From Pseudomonadota bacterium (GTDB lineage Bacteria; Pseudomonadota; Alphaproteobacteria; Reyranellales; Reyranellaceae): a stretch of 64,000 nucleotides of DNA. A program made the translations under genes and the position numbers. The notes beneath the pieces were generated by a model that did no database searches, was not told where the DNA came from, and worked only from the letters and a program-made list of their open reading frames with translations. This document shows, piece after piece, positions 55,273 to 64,000 of the stretch. Numbering within the stretch: the stretch's first letter is position 1; every line of letters starts with the position of its first letter. The stretch spans positions 19,194-83,193 of the forward strand of contig JAFEFF010000214.1 in assembly GCA_018240745.1 (NCBI GenBank), read 5' to 3'.

Positions 55273-55821
55273 GTGGACGGTGATAGCGTGAGAGAACAGA
55301 AACATAGTTACACTTTCGAGGACCTGATCGAGTGCGCCAAGGGTCACCTGTTCGGGCCGGGGAATGCTCAGCTGCCGCTGCCGCCGATGCTGATGTTCGA
55401 CCGTATCACCCGGATCAACGACAAGGGCGGCAAGTACGGCAAGGGCGAGGTCGTGGCCGAACTCGACGTGAAGCCCGATCTCTGGTTCTTCGCCTGCCAC
55501 TTCAAGGGTGACCCGGTGATGCCGGGCTGCCTCGGGCTCGATGCGCTGTGGCAGATGGCCGGATTCTTCCTCGGCTGGATGAAGGCTCCGGGCCGCGGCC
55601 GGGCGCTCGGCGTGGGCGAGGTCAAGCTCACCAGCATGATCGTGCCCACCGTCAAGAAGCTCACCTACCATGTGCACATGAAGCGTGTGATCCTGCGCCG
55701 GCTCGTCATGGGCATCGCCGACGGCTTCGTCACCGCCGACGACAATCTGGCGTTCGAAGTGAGCGACATGAAGGTCGGTCTTTTCAAGGACGGCGCGCAA
55801 GCTGCCGCCGCGGCGAGCTGA
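55273..55821 (+). CDS. fabA: 3-hydroxydecanoyl-ACP dehydratase/isomerase
   Basis: 182 residues from GTG 55273; GTG 55288 (177 residues) fits the usual FabA start VREQKHSYTFEDL better, and places the catalytic pair near residues 71 and 85 as in E. coli. The active site is FFACHFKGDPVMPGCLGLDALWQM (His76 and Asp90 from the longer start). FabA dehydrates and isomerises C10 intermediates, branching off the unsaturated fatty acid pathway. It lies at the head of fabA-fabB-fabI with 2-8 bp gaps. Confidence 0.95.
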   Translation: MDGDSVREQKHSYTFEDLIECAKGHLFGPGNAQLPLPPMLMFDRITRINDKGGKYGKGEVVAELDVKPDLWFFACHFKGDPVMPGCLGLDALWQMAGFFLGWMKAPGRGRALGVGEVKLTSMIVPTVKKLTYHVHMKRVILRRLVMGIADGFVTADDNLAFEVSDMKVGLFKDGAQAAAAAS

Positions 55822-55823
55822 TC

Positions 55824-57059
55824 ATGCGGCGTGTCGTCGTCACGGGGTTGGGCGTGGTGTCGTCGATCGGCAACAACGCCAATGAGGTCACGCAATCGCT
55901 GAAGGACGGCAAGTCCGGCATCGAGTTCATGCCGCAGTACAAGGAGCTCGGGTTCCGCAGCCAGGTCGCCGGCACGCTGAAGCTCGATCCCGAAAAGCTG
56001 ATCGACCGTCGCCTGACCCGCTTCATGGGCAACGGTGCGGCCTACGCCTACCTCGCGATGAAGGAGGCGATCGCCGACGCCGGCTTGGGCGACAAGGACG
56101 TGAGCAACGACCGAACCGGGCTGGTCGCCGGCTCCGGCGGCCCAACCACGGGCGCGATCGTGCAGGCTGCGATCACCACCAGGGAAAAGGGCCCCAAGCG
56201 GGTCGGCCCGTTCCAGGTGCCCCGGGCCATGTCGAGCACCGTCTCGGCCAACCTCGCGACCGCCTACCGGATCAAGGGGCCCAGCTACTCGATCAGCTCG
56301 GCCTGCTCGACTTCGGCGCACTGCATCGGCAACGCCGTCGAATGCATCCAGCTCGGCAAGGCCGACCGCATGTTCGCGGGCGGCGGCGAGGAGCTCGAAT
56401 GGACCCTGTCGGTGCTGTTCGACGCCATGGGCGCGATGTCGTCGAAGTACAACGATCAGCCGCAGCGGGCGAGCCGAGCCTACGACAAGGATCGCGACGG
56501 CTTCGTGATCTCGGGCGGCGGCGGCATCGTCGTGCTCGAGGACCTCGAGGTCGCCCGCGCGCGCGGTGCCAAGATCTACGCCGAGGTGATCGGCTACGGT
56601 GCGACCTCCGATGGTGCCGACATGGTGGCGCCGTCGGGCGAGGGCGCGGTGCGCTGCATGAAGCTCGCGACCGACGGTTTCCCGGGCGCCGCCCGCCGCA
56701 ACGCGCCGGTCGACTACATCAATACCCACGGCACGGCGACACCGGTCGGCGACATCACCGAGCTCGACGCAATTCGCAATGTGTTCGGCGAGAAGCTGCC
56801 GACCGTCAGCTCGACCAAGTCGCTGACCGGGCACAGCCAGGGCGCGACCGGCGCGCACGAGGCGATCTATTCATTGTTGATGCTGCACAACGATTTCGTC
56901 GCACCCTCGGTGAACATCGACAATCTCGACCCCGGCGCCGAGGGATATCCGATCGCCCGCCAGCGTATCGACAGGGCGGGTCTGCAGACCGTGATGTCGA
57001 ACAGCTTCGGCTTCGGCGGCACCAACGCCTGCCTGCTCTTCTCGCGTTACGACCACTAG
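55824..57059 (+). CDS. fabB: 3-ketoacyl-ACP synthase I
   Basis: 411 residues, 2 bp after fabA. Catalytic Cys161 (ISSACSTSAHCIG), His302 (INTHGTATPVGD) and His337 (SLTGHSQGATGAHE) form the Cys-His-His triad. With FabA it elongates unsaturated acyl chains that FabF-type enzymes handle poorly. Pairing with fabA rather than fabF marks the FabAB unsaturated pathway. The MRRVVVTGLGVVSSIGNN start is typical. Confidence 0.96.
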   Translation: MRRVVVTGLGVVSSIGNNANEVTQSLKDGKSGIEFMPQYKELGFRSQVAGTLKLDPEKLIDRRLTRFMGNGAAYAYLAMKEAIADAGLGDKDVSNDRTGLVAGSGGPTTGAIVQAAITTREKGPKRVGPFQVPRAMSSTVSANLATAYRIKGPSYSISSACSTSAHCIGNAVECIQLGKADRMFAGGGEELEWTLSVLFDAMGAMSSKYNDQPQRASRAYDKDRDGFVISGGGGIVVLEDLEVARARGAKIYAEVIGYGATSDGADMVAPSGEGAVRCMKLATDGFPGAARRNAPVDYINTHGTATPVGDITELDAIRNVFGEKLPTVSSTKSLTGHSQGATGAHEAIYSLLMLHNDFVAPSVNIDNLDPGAEGYPIARQRIDRAGLQTVMSNSFGFGGTNACLLFSRYDH

Positions 57060-57067
57060 AGGGAACG

Positions 57068-57946
57068 ATGCCTGACGCCGCTTCGGGGGAGACGACGCAG
57101 AAATCGTCGTCGACGGCGGGCGAACTGCCTGTCGTTGCCAAGCTGATGGCAGGCAAGCGCGGCCTGGTCATGGGCGTGGCCAACGAACGGTCGATCGCCT
57201 GGGGCATCACCCAGGCCCTGCATGCCGCCGGCGCCGAAATGGCCTTCACCTACCAGGGGGCGGCGTTCGGCAAGCGAGTGATCCCGATGGTCGAGAAGCT
57301 GGGCGCCAAGATCGTCCAGGAAGCCGACGTCGAGAACGAGCAGAGCCTGCAGGCCTTGTTCGGCCGGCTCGAGCGCGAATGGGGCCGGCTCGATTTCGTG
57401 GTGCATGCCATCGCCTTTTCCGACAAGGAAGAGTTGAAGGGCCGCTACGTCGACACGACCAAGGCCAACTTCCTGCGCAGCCTCGCCATCTCGTGCTACT
57501 CGTTCACCGAGGTTGCGCGGCTCGCATTGCCGCTGATGACCAACGGCGGCAGCCTGATCACGCTGACCTACGAGGGCGCCACGCGCGTCATGCCGTCCTA
57601 CAACGTGATGGGCGTCGCCAAGGCGGCCCTCGAAGCCAGCGTCCGCTACCTCGCGGCCGACCTCGGTCCGCAGGGCGTGCGGGTGAACGCCATCTCGCCC
57701 GGCCCGATGCGCACGCTGGCGGGCGCGGTGATCGGCGGCGCGCGCTATGTCTACCGCGTCTCGCGCGATGCCTCGCCGCTGCGGCGCAACATCGAGCTCA
57801 CCGACGTCGGCGGCGCCGCTCTCTACTACCTGTCCGACCTCAGCGCCGGCGTAACCGGCACGGTGCACTTCGTCGACGCCGGCTACCATGCTATCGGCCT
57901 GCCGCCCGACGGCAGCGCGGCGCCGAGCGTGAACGGCGAGAAGTAA
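57068..57946 (+). CDS. fabI: Enoyl-ACP reductase
   Basis: 292 residues, 8 bp after fabB. A short-chain dehydrogenase with KRGLVMGVANERSIAWGITQAL (NADH site specific for FabI), the YEGATRVMPSYNVMGVAKAALEA active region (Tyr178, Lys185 of Y-x6-K), and RVNAISPGPMRTLAG. About 25 polar residues precede the core, longer than usual for FabI. It performs the last reduction in each cycle of fatty-acid elongation and is the triclosan target in other bacteria. It is the end of the irr-linked fab cluster, converging with the dioxygenase gene. Confidence 0.95.
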   Translation: MPDAASGETTQKSSSTAGELPVVAKLMAGKRGLVMGVANERSIAWGITQALHAAGAEMAFTYQGAAFGKRVIPMVEKLGAKIVQEADVENEQSLQALFGRLEREWGRLDFVVHAIAFSDKEELKGRYVDTTKANFLRSLAISCYSFTEVARLALPLMTNGGSLITLTYEGATRVMPSYNVMGVAKAALEASVRYLAADLGPQGVRVNAISPGPMRTLAGAVIGGARYVYRVSRDASPLRRNIELTDVGGAALYYLSDLSAGVTGTVHFVDAGYHAIGLPPDGSAAPSVNGEK

Positions 57947-57949
57947 GCC

Positions 57950-58579
57950 TCACGCGACGACGATATCCATCGAGGTGACGAACGCTCCGGCCTCGAGGCC
58001 GTTGGCGGACTCCAGGCGCATCTCGATCCGCTCGCGGCTCTTCGCATCGCGCACGGCGCCTCGGAAGACGAAGTCGCGCTCGTTCTGCGGATCACCCGCG
58101 AGGTAGAACTGGGTGGTGAGCCGCCGTCCATCCGTTGTCGCAAGCTTGAGATGGATGTGCGGCGTACGGCCGGGATAGGCGACCGGCTTCAGGGTGCGGA
58201 AGCGATAGCTGCCCTGCGCGTCCGTCAGAATCCTGCCGTAGCCCTGGAACGCGCCGTCGCGCCGCTCGCGGCCCGGTTGGCCGGGATGATCGTACAGACC
58301 CTGCGCGTCGCACTGCCAGATCTCGACCATCGCACCGGGCAACGGCTTGCCCGATGCCTCGAGCACCCGGCCCTGCAGGTGCAGGATCGTGCCCATCGCG
58401 TGCGCCGCCTGGCCGCGCACCTGCACGAGGTCGTTGTCCGAGTCGTCCGGGAAGGCCACGGGATAGAACGGTCCCTCGGTCTGGGCCGGTGTCGCGGTCA
58501 GCCCGGCGGCAAGGGCGCGGTTCAAGGGCAGAACGGTCGCGGCGAGCAGCAGGCGGCGGGAGAAGGGTCGCATGGTCAT
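57950..58579 (-). CDS. Exported intradiol ring-cleavage dioxygenase-like protein
   Basis: 209 residues from ATG 58579, or 207 from ATG 58573, which has better spacing from GGAGG; the first ATG overlaps the regulator's stop (ATGA). A Tat-like signal (SRRLLLAATVLPLNRALAA) precedes TPAQTEGPFYP, the usual start of this group. Iron ligands fit CDAQGLYDHPG (Tyr94 from 58573), AYPGRTPHIHLKL (Tyr133, His139, His141). Family members open catechol-like rings between the hydroxyls, giving muconates; exported forms are known. It is co-transcribed with the upstream HTH regulator. Confidence 0.88.
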   Translation of the reverse strand: MTMRPFSRRLLLAATVLPLNRALAAGLTATPAQTEGPFYPVAFPDDSDNDLVQVRGQAAHAMGTILHLQGRVLEASGKPLPGAMVEIWQCDAQGLYDHPGQPGRERRDGAFQGYGRILTDAQGSYRFRTLKPVAYPGRTPHIHLKLATTDGRRLTTQFYLAGDPQNERDFVFRGAVRDAKSRERIEMRLESANGLEAGAFVTSMDIVVA

Positions 58580-59382
58580 GCCTCCCTCTTGGTGCGGCGC
58601 TTTCGGCGGATCAACATTACCAGCTTCAGGTCGACCCGGCTCGCCAGGGTGAAGGCGACCTGCTCGTAGGTCAGCCGGCCATCGCGCGGATGCTCGAAGG
58701 CGCGTTCGCCGCCCAGCGGCACCACTTCGTGCTCGTCCCAGCACCGGGCGAAGAATTCGCTGCGGGACCTGAGATCGTCGACCAGGGCGACCCGGGCGGG
58801 ATCGTCGAGATGGCGGCTCGACTCGGCCCGGAATTCGGCCAGCACACGGCGGGCACGGCTGCTCCAGTCGGGGATGACGCGGCGCGCGACCGGGTTCAGG
58901 AACACGTAGCGCAGCAGGTTGGGCTCATCGCCATCGAGCCAGCCGACGAACAGCCGACGCGCCGCGTCGTTGCAGGCGCGCGCGTTCCAGAGGCGGTCGA
59001 GCACGTAGGCCGGACCCGAAATGGAGGCGAGCGCATCGGCCAGCGCCGGCGGCACGTCGGCCTCTTCGTCCGCGTGCGACGCATCGGGATCGAGCCGGCC
59101 GGCGATCTGGAAGAGATAGGCGCGCTCGGCGGGCGTGAGCTGAAGCGCCCTGGCGAGCGACGCCAAAGTCTGCGGCGACGCGGCGACGTCGCGCCCCTGT
59201 TCCAGCCATGTGTACCAGGTGACGCTGAGGCCGCAGCGCTGCGCCACCTCCTCGCGCCGCAGCCCGGGCGTACGCCGCCGTTGGCCGGCCGGCAGGCCGA
59301 GGCCCGCCGGCGACAGGCGGGCGCGGTGGGCCCGCAGGAACTCGCCCAGAGTACGCTGCTGGCGACCGGACCGGTCGATCAT
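58576..59382 (-). CDS. HTH transcriptional regulator with MmyB-like ligand domain
   Basis: 268 residues from ATG 59382. The N-terminal XRE-type HTH is GEFLRAHRARLSPAG...GLRREEVAQRCGLSVTWYTWLEQGRDVAASPQTLASLARAL, with the PGLRREEVA segment typical of the group. The C-terminal part (YVLDRLWNARACNDAARRLFVGW, PNLLRYVFLNPVARRVIPDW) is the MmyB/PAS-like ligand domain. Regulators of this type often sit next to oxidoreductases that they control. A perfect 16-bp palindrome lies 8-23 bases upstream of its start, in front of the divergent VOC gene, and the intradiol dioxygenase gene overlaps its end. Confidence 0.92.
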   Translation of the reverse strand: MIDRSGRQQRTLGEFLRAHRARLSPAGLGLPAGQRRRTPGLRREEVAQRCGLSVTWYTWLEQGRDVAASPQTLASLARALQLTPAERAYLFQIAGRLDPDASHADEEADVPPALADALASISGPAYVLDRLWNARACNDAARRLFVGWLDGDEPNLLRYVFLNPVARRVIPDWSSRARRVLAEFRAESSRHLDDPARVALVDDLRSRSEFFARCWDEHEVVPLGGERAFEHPRDGRLTYEQVAFTLASRVDLKLVMLIRRKRRTKREA

Positions 59383-59389
59383 GGTGGCG

Positions 59390-59405
59390 GTTATACCCGT
59401 ATAAC
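59390..59405. promoter_or_regulatory. Operator-like palindrome GTTATACCCGTATAAC
   Basis: GTTATAC (59390-59396) and GTATAAC (59399-59405) form a perfect inverted repeat with a CC spacer, AT-rich in a GC-rich region. It ends 8 bases before the regulator's ATG and lies 66 bases upstream of the divergent VOC start, the expected place for an autoregulatory operator. The TTATAC core could also serve as a -10. Confidence 0.7.
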
Positions 59406-59470
59406 TCGCCATCTTGTACCAGCGTCCGCAGTCTGGTGATCTTGGGGCCTCAGCTTGCAGGGAGGCCATC

Positions 59471-59803
59471 ATGCGCCGCTTCCACATCGCCCTCGCCGTC
59501 GCCGATCTCACTGCGTCGATTGAGGACTACCGCCAGCGCCTCGGCGTACCGCCAACCGCCGTCGTGCCGGGCAAGTACGCGCTGTTCCGCACCGAGTCGC
59601 TGAACTTCTCGATCAACGAGATGCCGGCGCGCGCCGGCCAGCTACGACATCTCGGCTTCGAGGACGAGGCGGCGCGCGGCTTCTCCTCGACCCACGACGT
59701 CAACGGCATCGAATGGGAGCTGTTCTCGCCGGCCGACCAGGACGCCAAGATTCCCGAGGTCTATGGCGACAACGTCGTCTGGGCCCGCCAGGCCGCCGAA
59801 TGA
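59471..59803 (+). CDS. Small VOC-family protein
   Basis: 110 residues from ATG 59471 (AGGGAGG 5 bases upstream). A single VOC domain: RRFHIALAVADLTASIEDYRQRLG begins with the conserved H, and GFEDEAARGF plus GIEWELFSPADQDAKIPE carries the metal-site Glu. Members include arsenic-resistance lyase-like and cadmium-induced proteins. Divergent from the HTH regulator, so probably under its control. Its stop overlaps the pnp terminator stem on the other strand. Confidence 0.85.
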   Translation: MRRFHIALAVADLTASIEDYRQRLGVPPTAVVPGKYALFRTESLNFSINEMPARAGQLRHLGFEDEAARGFSSTHDVNGIEWELFSPADQDAKIPEVYGDNVVWARQAAE

Positions 59804-59829
59804 AAAACGGCGGCCTGTCGGCCGCCGTT
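59803..59829 (-). terminator. Intrinsic terminator of pnp
   Basis: On the minus strand AACGGCGGCC-GACA-GGCCGCCGTT, a 10-bp perfect stem with a 4-base loop, runs into a T run (five Ts complementary to 59803-59807). It sits 24 bp after the pnp stop and overlaps the end of the converging VOC gene. Confidence 0.85.
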
Positions 59830-59852
59830 CTCGAGTTCAGAGGTGAGCGCCC

Positions 59853-62009
<2,157 letters not shown>

Positions 62010-62179
62010 ATCCATCTTCCTTTCCTACCGGCCGCGCGCCCCCGTCTGGCGACGACCGCCCACCGGCGCCCTTGCGCCAATGGGACCGGGACAGGCCTTT
62101 GCACTCCAGCCCCTGCCTTCCCGGTACCTACGAAGTCGCGACGCCGGCCGTACAAACGGGGACCGGACGACACGACGCG

Positions 62180-62219
62180 AAAAAGCCTCGCCCCATTTTT
62201 TGGAATGGCGGGCGAGGCT
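62180..62219 (-). terminator. Terminator between rpsO and pnp
   Basis: Minus-strand AGCCTCGCC (62219-62211) pairs with GGCGAGGCT (62192-62184), with an inner CCATT/AATGG pairing, and is followed by TTTTT. It would end most rpsO transcripts before pnp. The pnp leader in relatives is also an RNase III target; the long stem is compatible but not proof. Confidence 0.85.
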
Positions 62220-62228
62220 GGAAACAAC

Positions 62229-62498
62229 TCAACGGCGCAGACCCAGGCGCTCGATCAACGAGTCGTAGCGTTTGTTGTCCCTGGCCTTGAGATAGTCGAG
62301 CAGACGGCGGCGCTGGCCGACGAGCTTCAGCAGGCCGCGGCGCGAGTGATGATCCTTCGCGTGGCCCTTGAAGTGCTCGGTGAGGTTGCTGATGCGCTCG
62401 CTGAGGATGGCGACCTGGACTTCCGGCGAACCGGTGTCGCCTTCGCCCTGGGCATACGCCTTGATGAGCTCGGCCTTGCGCTCGGCAGTGATCGACAT
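62229..62498 (-). CDS. rpsO: 30S ribosomal protein S15
   Basis: 89 residues, the normal S15 length. TAERKAELIKAYAQGEGDTGSPEVQVAILSERISNLTEHFKGHAKDHHSRRGLLKLVGQRRRLLDYLK is the conserved sequence with the HxxDHHSRRGL 16S-binding motif. It binds helices 20-22 of 16S rRNA early in small-subunit assembly. It lies 16 bp after truB and is followed by a strong terminator. Confidence 0.98.
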   Translation of the reverse strand: MSITAERKAELIKAYAQGEGDTGSPEVQVAILSERISNLTEHFKGHAKDHHSRRGLLKLVGQRRRLLDYLKARDNKRYDSLIERLGLRR

Positions 62499-62514
62499 CG
62501 GTGACTCCTGATGA

Positions 62515-63414
62515 CTAGAGGTTGAACACGCGCACCGGCTGGAGGGCGACGCCGTCGGAACGGACCAGCGCGACCAGCTTGCTGCCCGTCTCGGCACGAA
62601 CCAGCGTGCCGGAAGGCGGTGCGTCCCGGGTCAAGAGCACCGGCTGGCCGTGGCGCAGCCGGTCCGCTTGGGTTCCCGTCAGGGCCAGCGCCGGGATGTC
62701 GTCCAGCGCGGTCGCAACGGGGACCAGGGCCCCGAGAAGCGGCGGAATATGCCCGAGGGTCTCCAGTTTGGGAAGCGAAATGGCCGCCTCCTCCCGGAAC
62801 GGTCCGACGGCGGTTCGACGCAGCGCAGAGAGGTGCCCGACAGTGCCCAGCGCCTTGGCGAGGTCGCGCCCGAGCGACCGGATATAGGTGCCCTTGCCGC
62901 AGCCGACCACGAAATCCGCATGGTCCGCGTCAGGACGCGCCAGCAGCTCGAGCCGGTCGATCCTCACCATGCGCGGTTTCAGCTTGACCGCCTCGCCCGC
63001 CCGCGCGAGATCGTAGGCGCGTTGCCCGCCGATCTTCAGCGCCGAGTAGGCCGGCGGCATCTGCTCGACGTCGCCGATGAATTGGCCGAGCACCGCCCGG
63101 ATCGCCTCGTCGCTCGGGCGCACGTCGCTGGTCGCGATGACCTCACCCTCGCCGTCGTCGGTCGAGCGCGCCTCGCCGAAGCGCAGGGTGAAGCGGTACT
63201 CCTTGCGGCCGTCCATGATGAACGGAACGGTCTTGGTCGCCTCGCCAAGGGCGATCGGCAGGACTCCGGTCGCCAGCGGATCGAGCGTGCCGCCGTGGCC
63301 CGCCTTCTCGGCGGAGAACAGCCAGCGCACCTTGCCGACCGCCTGGGTGGAGCCCATGCCCAGCGGCTTGTCGAGCACGACCCATCCGTCGACCTTGTTC
63401 TTCGGCCGCTTCAT
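62515..63414 (-). CDS. truB: tRNA pseudouridine-55 synthase
   Basis: 299 residues from ATG 63414. HGGTLDPLATGVLPIALGEATK carries the catalytic Asp45; RFGEARSTDDGEGEVI, PPAYSALKIGGQRAYDLAR and GCGKGTYIRSLGRDLAKAL are further TruB motifs, and a PUA-like C-terminus (LTGTQADRLRHGQPVLL) follows. It modifies U55 in the T-loop of most tRNAs. It is 16 bp after rbfA. Confidence 0.97.
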   Translation of the reverse strand: MKRPKNKVDGWVVLDKPLGMGSTQAVGKVRWLFSAEKAGHGGTLDPLATGVLPIALGEATKTVPFIMDGRKEYRFTLRFGEARSTDDGEGEVIATSDVRPSDEAIRAVLGQFIGDVEQMPPAYSALKIGGQRAYDLARAGEAVKLKPRMVRIDRLELLARPDADHADFVVGCGKGTYIRSLGRDLAKALGTVGHLSALRRTAVGPFREEAAISLPKLETLGHIPPLLGALVPVATALDDIPALALTGTQADRLRHGQPVLLTRDAPPSGTLVRAETGSKLVALVRSDGVALQPVRVFNL

Positions 63415-63430
63415 GTCTCGTCGAGGGGCT

Positions 63431-63835
63431 TCACTTGTCCTCGATGTCGCGCGCCACGTCGGGGCGGCGCAGCAGGGCGCCGATCCTGTCCGCCTCGTCG
63501 AACGTCGTGTCGAGCTGGAAGCGGATCTCCGGTGCGCTGCGCAGGCCCGCCTTCTCGCCGACGCGGGCACGGAACCACGGCGCCGCCCGCTTCATCGCCG
63601 CGAGCAGGCGCTCCTTGTCCTGACCGCCCAGCGGCATGATGAAGGCCGTGGCGTTGCGCAGGTCGGGGCTGACATCGACCGAGGTCACGGTGATCCTGGC
63701 CTCGCGCAGCTCGGGATCGCGCATGTCGCCGCGCTCGAGGAGCTCGGCCAGCAGGTGCCGGATCTCCTCGCCGACGCGCAGCTGGCGCTGGCTGTGGCCG
63801 CGATTGTCCTTGTCGGATGAGCGACGCCTTGGCAT
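63431..63835 (-). CDS. rbfA: Ribosome-binding factor A
   Basis: 134 residues. SQRQLRVGEEIRHLLAELLERGDMRDPEL and VDVSPDLRNATAFIMPLG define the KH-like RbfA fold; it ends IRFQLDTTFDEADRIGALL. RbfA helps mature the 17S/16S rRNA 5' end and the cold-shock assembly of 30S subunits. It lies between infB and truB, with an inverted repeat in the infB gap. Confidence 0.96.
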   Translation of the reverse strand: MPRRRSSDKDNRGHSQRQLRVGEEIRHLLAELLERGDMRDPELREARITVTSVDVSPDLRNATAFIMPLGGQDKERLLAAMKRAAPWFRARVGEKAGLRSAPEIRFQLDTTFDEADRIGALLRRPDVARDIEDK

Positions 63836-63858
63836 GGCGTTCTTTCCCTCAATTCTCT

Positions 63859-63900
63859 CCTCCCCGGCGCACCGGCGCCGGTGCCCGCGAAGGGGAGGAA
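63859..63900. repeat. Inverted repeat between infB and rbfA
   Basis: TCCTCCCC (63859-63866) pairs with GGGGAGGA (63893-63900), and inside lies the perfect 16-bp palindrome GCACCGGCGCCGGTGC (63870-63885). No T tract. It may be a processing or attenuation hairpin in the translation operon, or a relative of the other CCTCCCC hairpins in the window. Confidence 0.65.
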
Positions 63901-63907
63901 AGCCTCG

Positions 63908-64000
63908 TTACAACGTCGGCTTCACTTCCTCGACGTCGAAGCATTCGATCACATCGCCGACCTTGATGTCGTCGTAGTTCTCGAACGCCATGCCGCACTC
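63908..64000 (-). CDS. infB: Translation initiation factor IF-2, C-terminal end
   Basis: Only the last 30 residues are inside the window: ECGMAFENYDDIKVGDVIEC followed by FDVEEVKPTL and a TAA stop. This ECG-x-x-x-E-N-Y-x-D-I-K-x-G-D-x-I-E ending is diagnostic for IF-2 domain IV. The order infB-rbfA-truB-rpsO-pnp supports it. The rest of the gene lies beyond the window. Confidence 0.93.
   Translation of the reverse strand, partial: ECGMAFENYDDIKVGDVIECFDVEEVKPTL

Overview
This window is chromosomal DNA from a GC-rich alphaproteobacterium. Three things point there: an Irr-type iron regulator directly upstream of fabA-fabB-fabI, an Irr-box-like site in front of a rubrerythrin gene, and abundant short palindromic intergenic repeats. 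The gene content (many branched-chain-type ABC transporters, CoA ligases, amidohydrolases, VOC proteins) resembles soil or water heterotrophs such as Reyranella or other Rhodospirillales/Hyphomicrobiales relatives. I cannot fix the genus from sequence alone. No phage, transposase or CRISPR is present, and I found no convincing tRNA or rRNA.

Layout. 1-3.4 kb: end of a peptide ABC-transporter binding protein, a tri-haem cytochrome c and a small secreted protein. 3.4-9.2 kb (minus strand): an exported isoaspartate-methyltransferase-like protein, then a tightly coupled set (polytopic spermidine-synthase-like protein, secreted alpha/beta hydrolase, 47-residue ORF, threonine-dehydratase-like enzyme). 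9.5-18.1 kb (minus): an uptake and activation operon with a long-chain-type acyl-CoA ligase, LivG, LivH, LivM, binding protein, LivF and a PaaK-like CoA ligase, broken by two copies of a palindromic repeat. 18.2-30.3 kb: a two-component system divergent from an RND efflux operon carrying two tandem, closely related pumps and a terminal hydrolase. 30.4-32.8 kb: quinol-type nitric oxide reductase.

32.9-46.5 kb: secreted TPR-like protein divergent from aconitase, DinB-like protein, VOC-hydrolase fusion, PIN/RHH toxin-antitoxin pair, nitroreductase, a hidden 49-residue membrane ORF, a polytopic membrane protein, acetyl-CoA synthetase, amidase and amidohydrolase. 46.5-52.2 kb: YgjP-like metallopeptidase, MsrA, MAPEG and YihY membrane proteins, D-2-hydroxyacid dehydrogenase, SH3 protein and a TonB-like protein. 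52.2-58 kb: iron/oxidative module (rubrerythrin, Fe-S reductase subunit, DUF3501) and irr, then fabA-fabB-fabI. 58-59.8 kb: an intradiol dioxygenase, its HTH regulator and a VOC protein. 59.9-64 kb: the conserved infB-rbfA-truB-rpsO-pnp translation and RNA-decay cluster.

The most interesting points are an Irr-box/promoter upstream of the rubrerythrin operon, a likely CTG start for the spermidine-synthase-like protein beside a 27-bp perfect inverted repeat, a LivF whose N-terminus is encoded by a dispersed repeat, two unannotated small ORFs joined to their neighbours by 4-base overlaps, a 16-bp operator-like palindrome before the HTH regulator, and RND paralogues that look locally homogenised.
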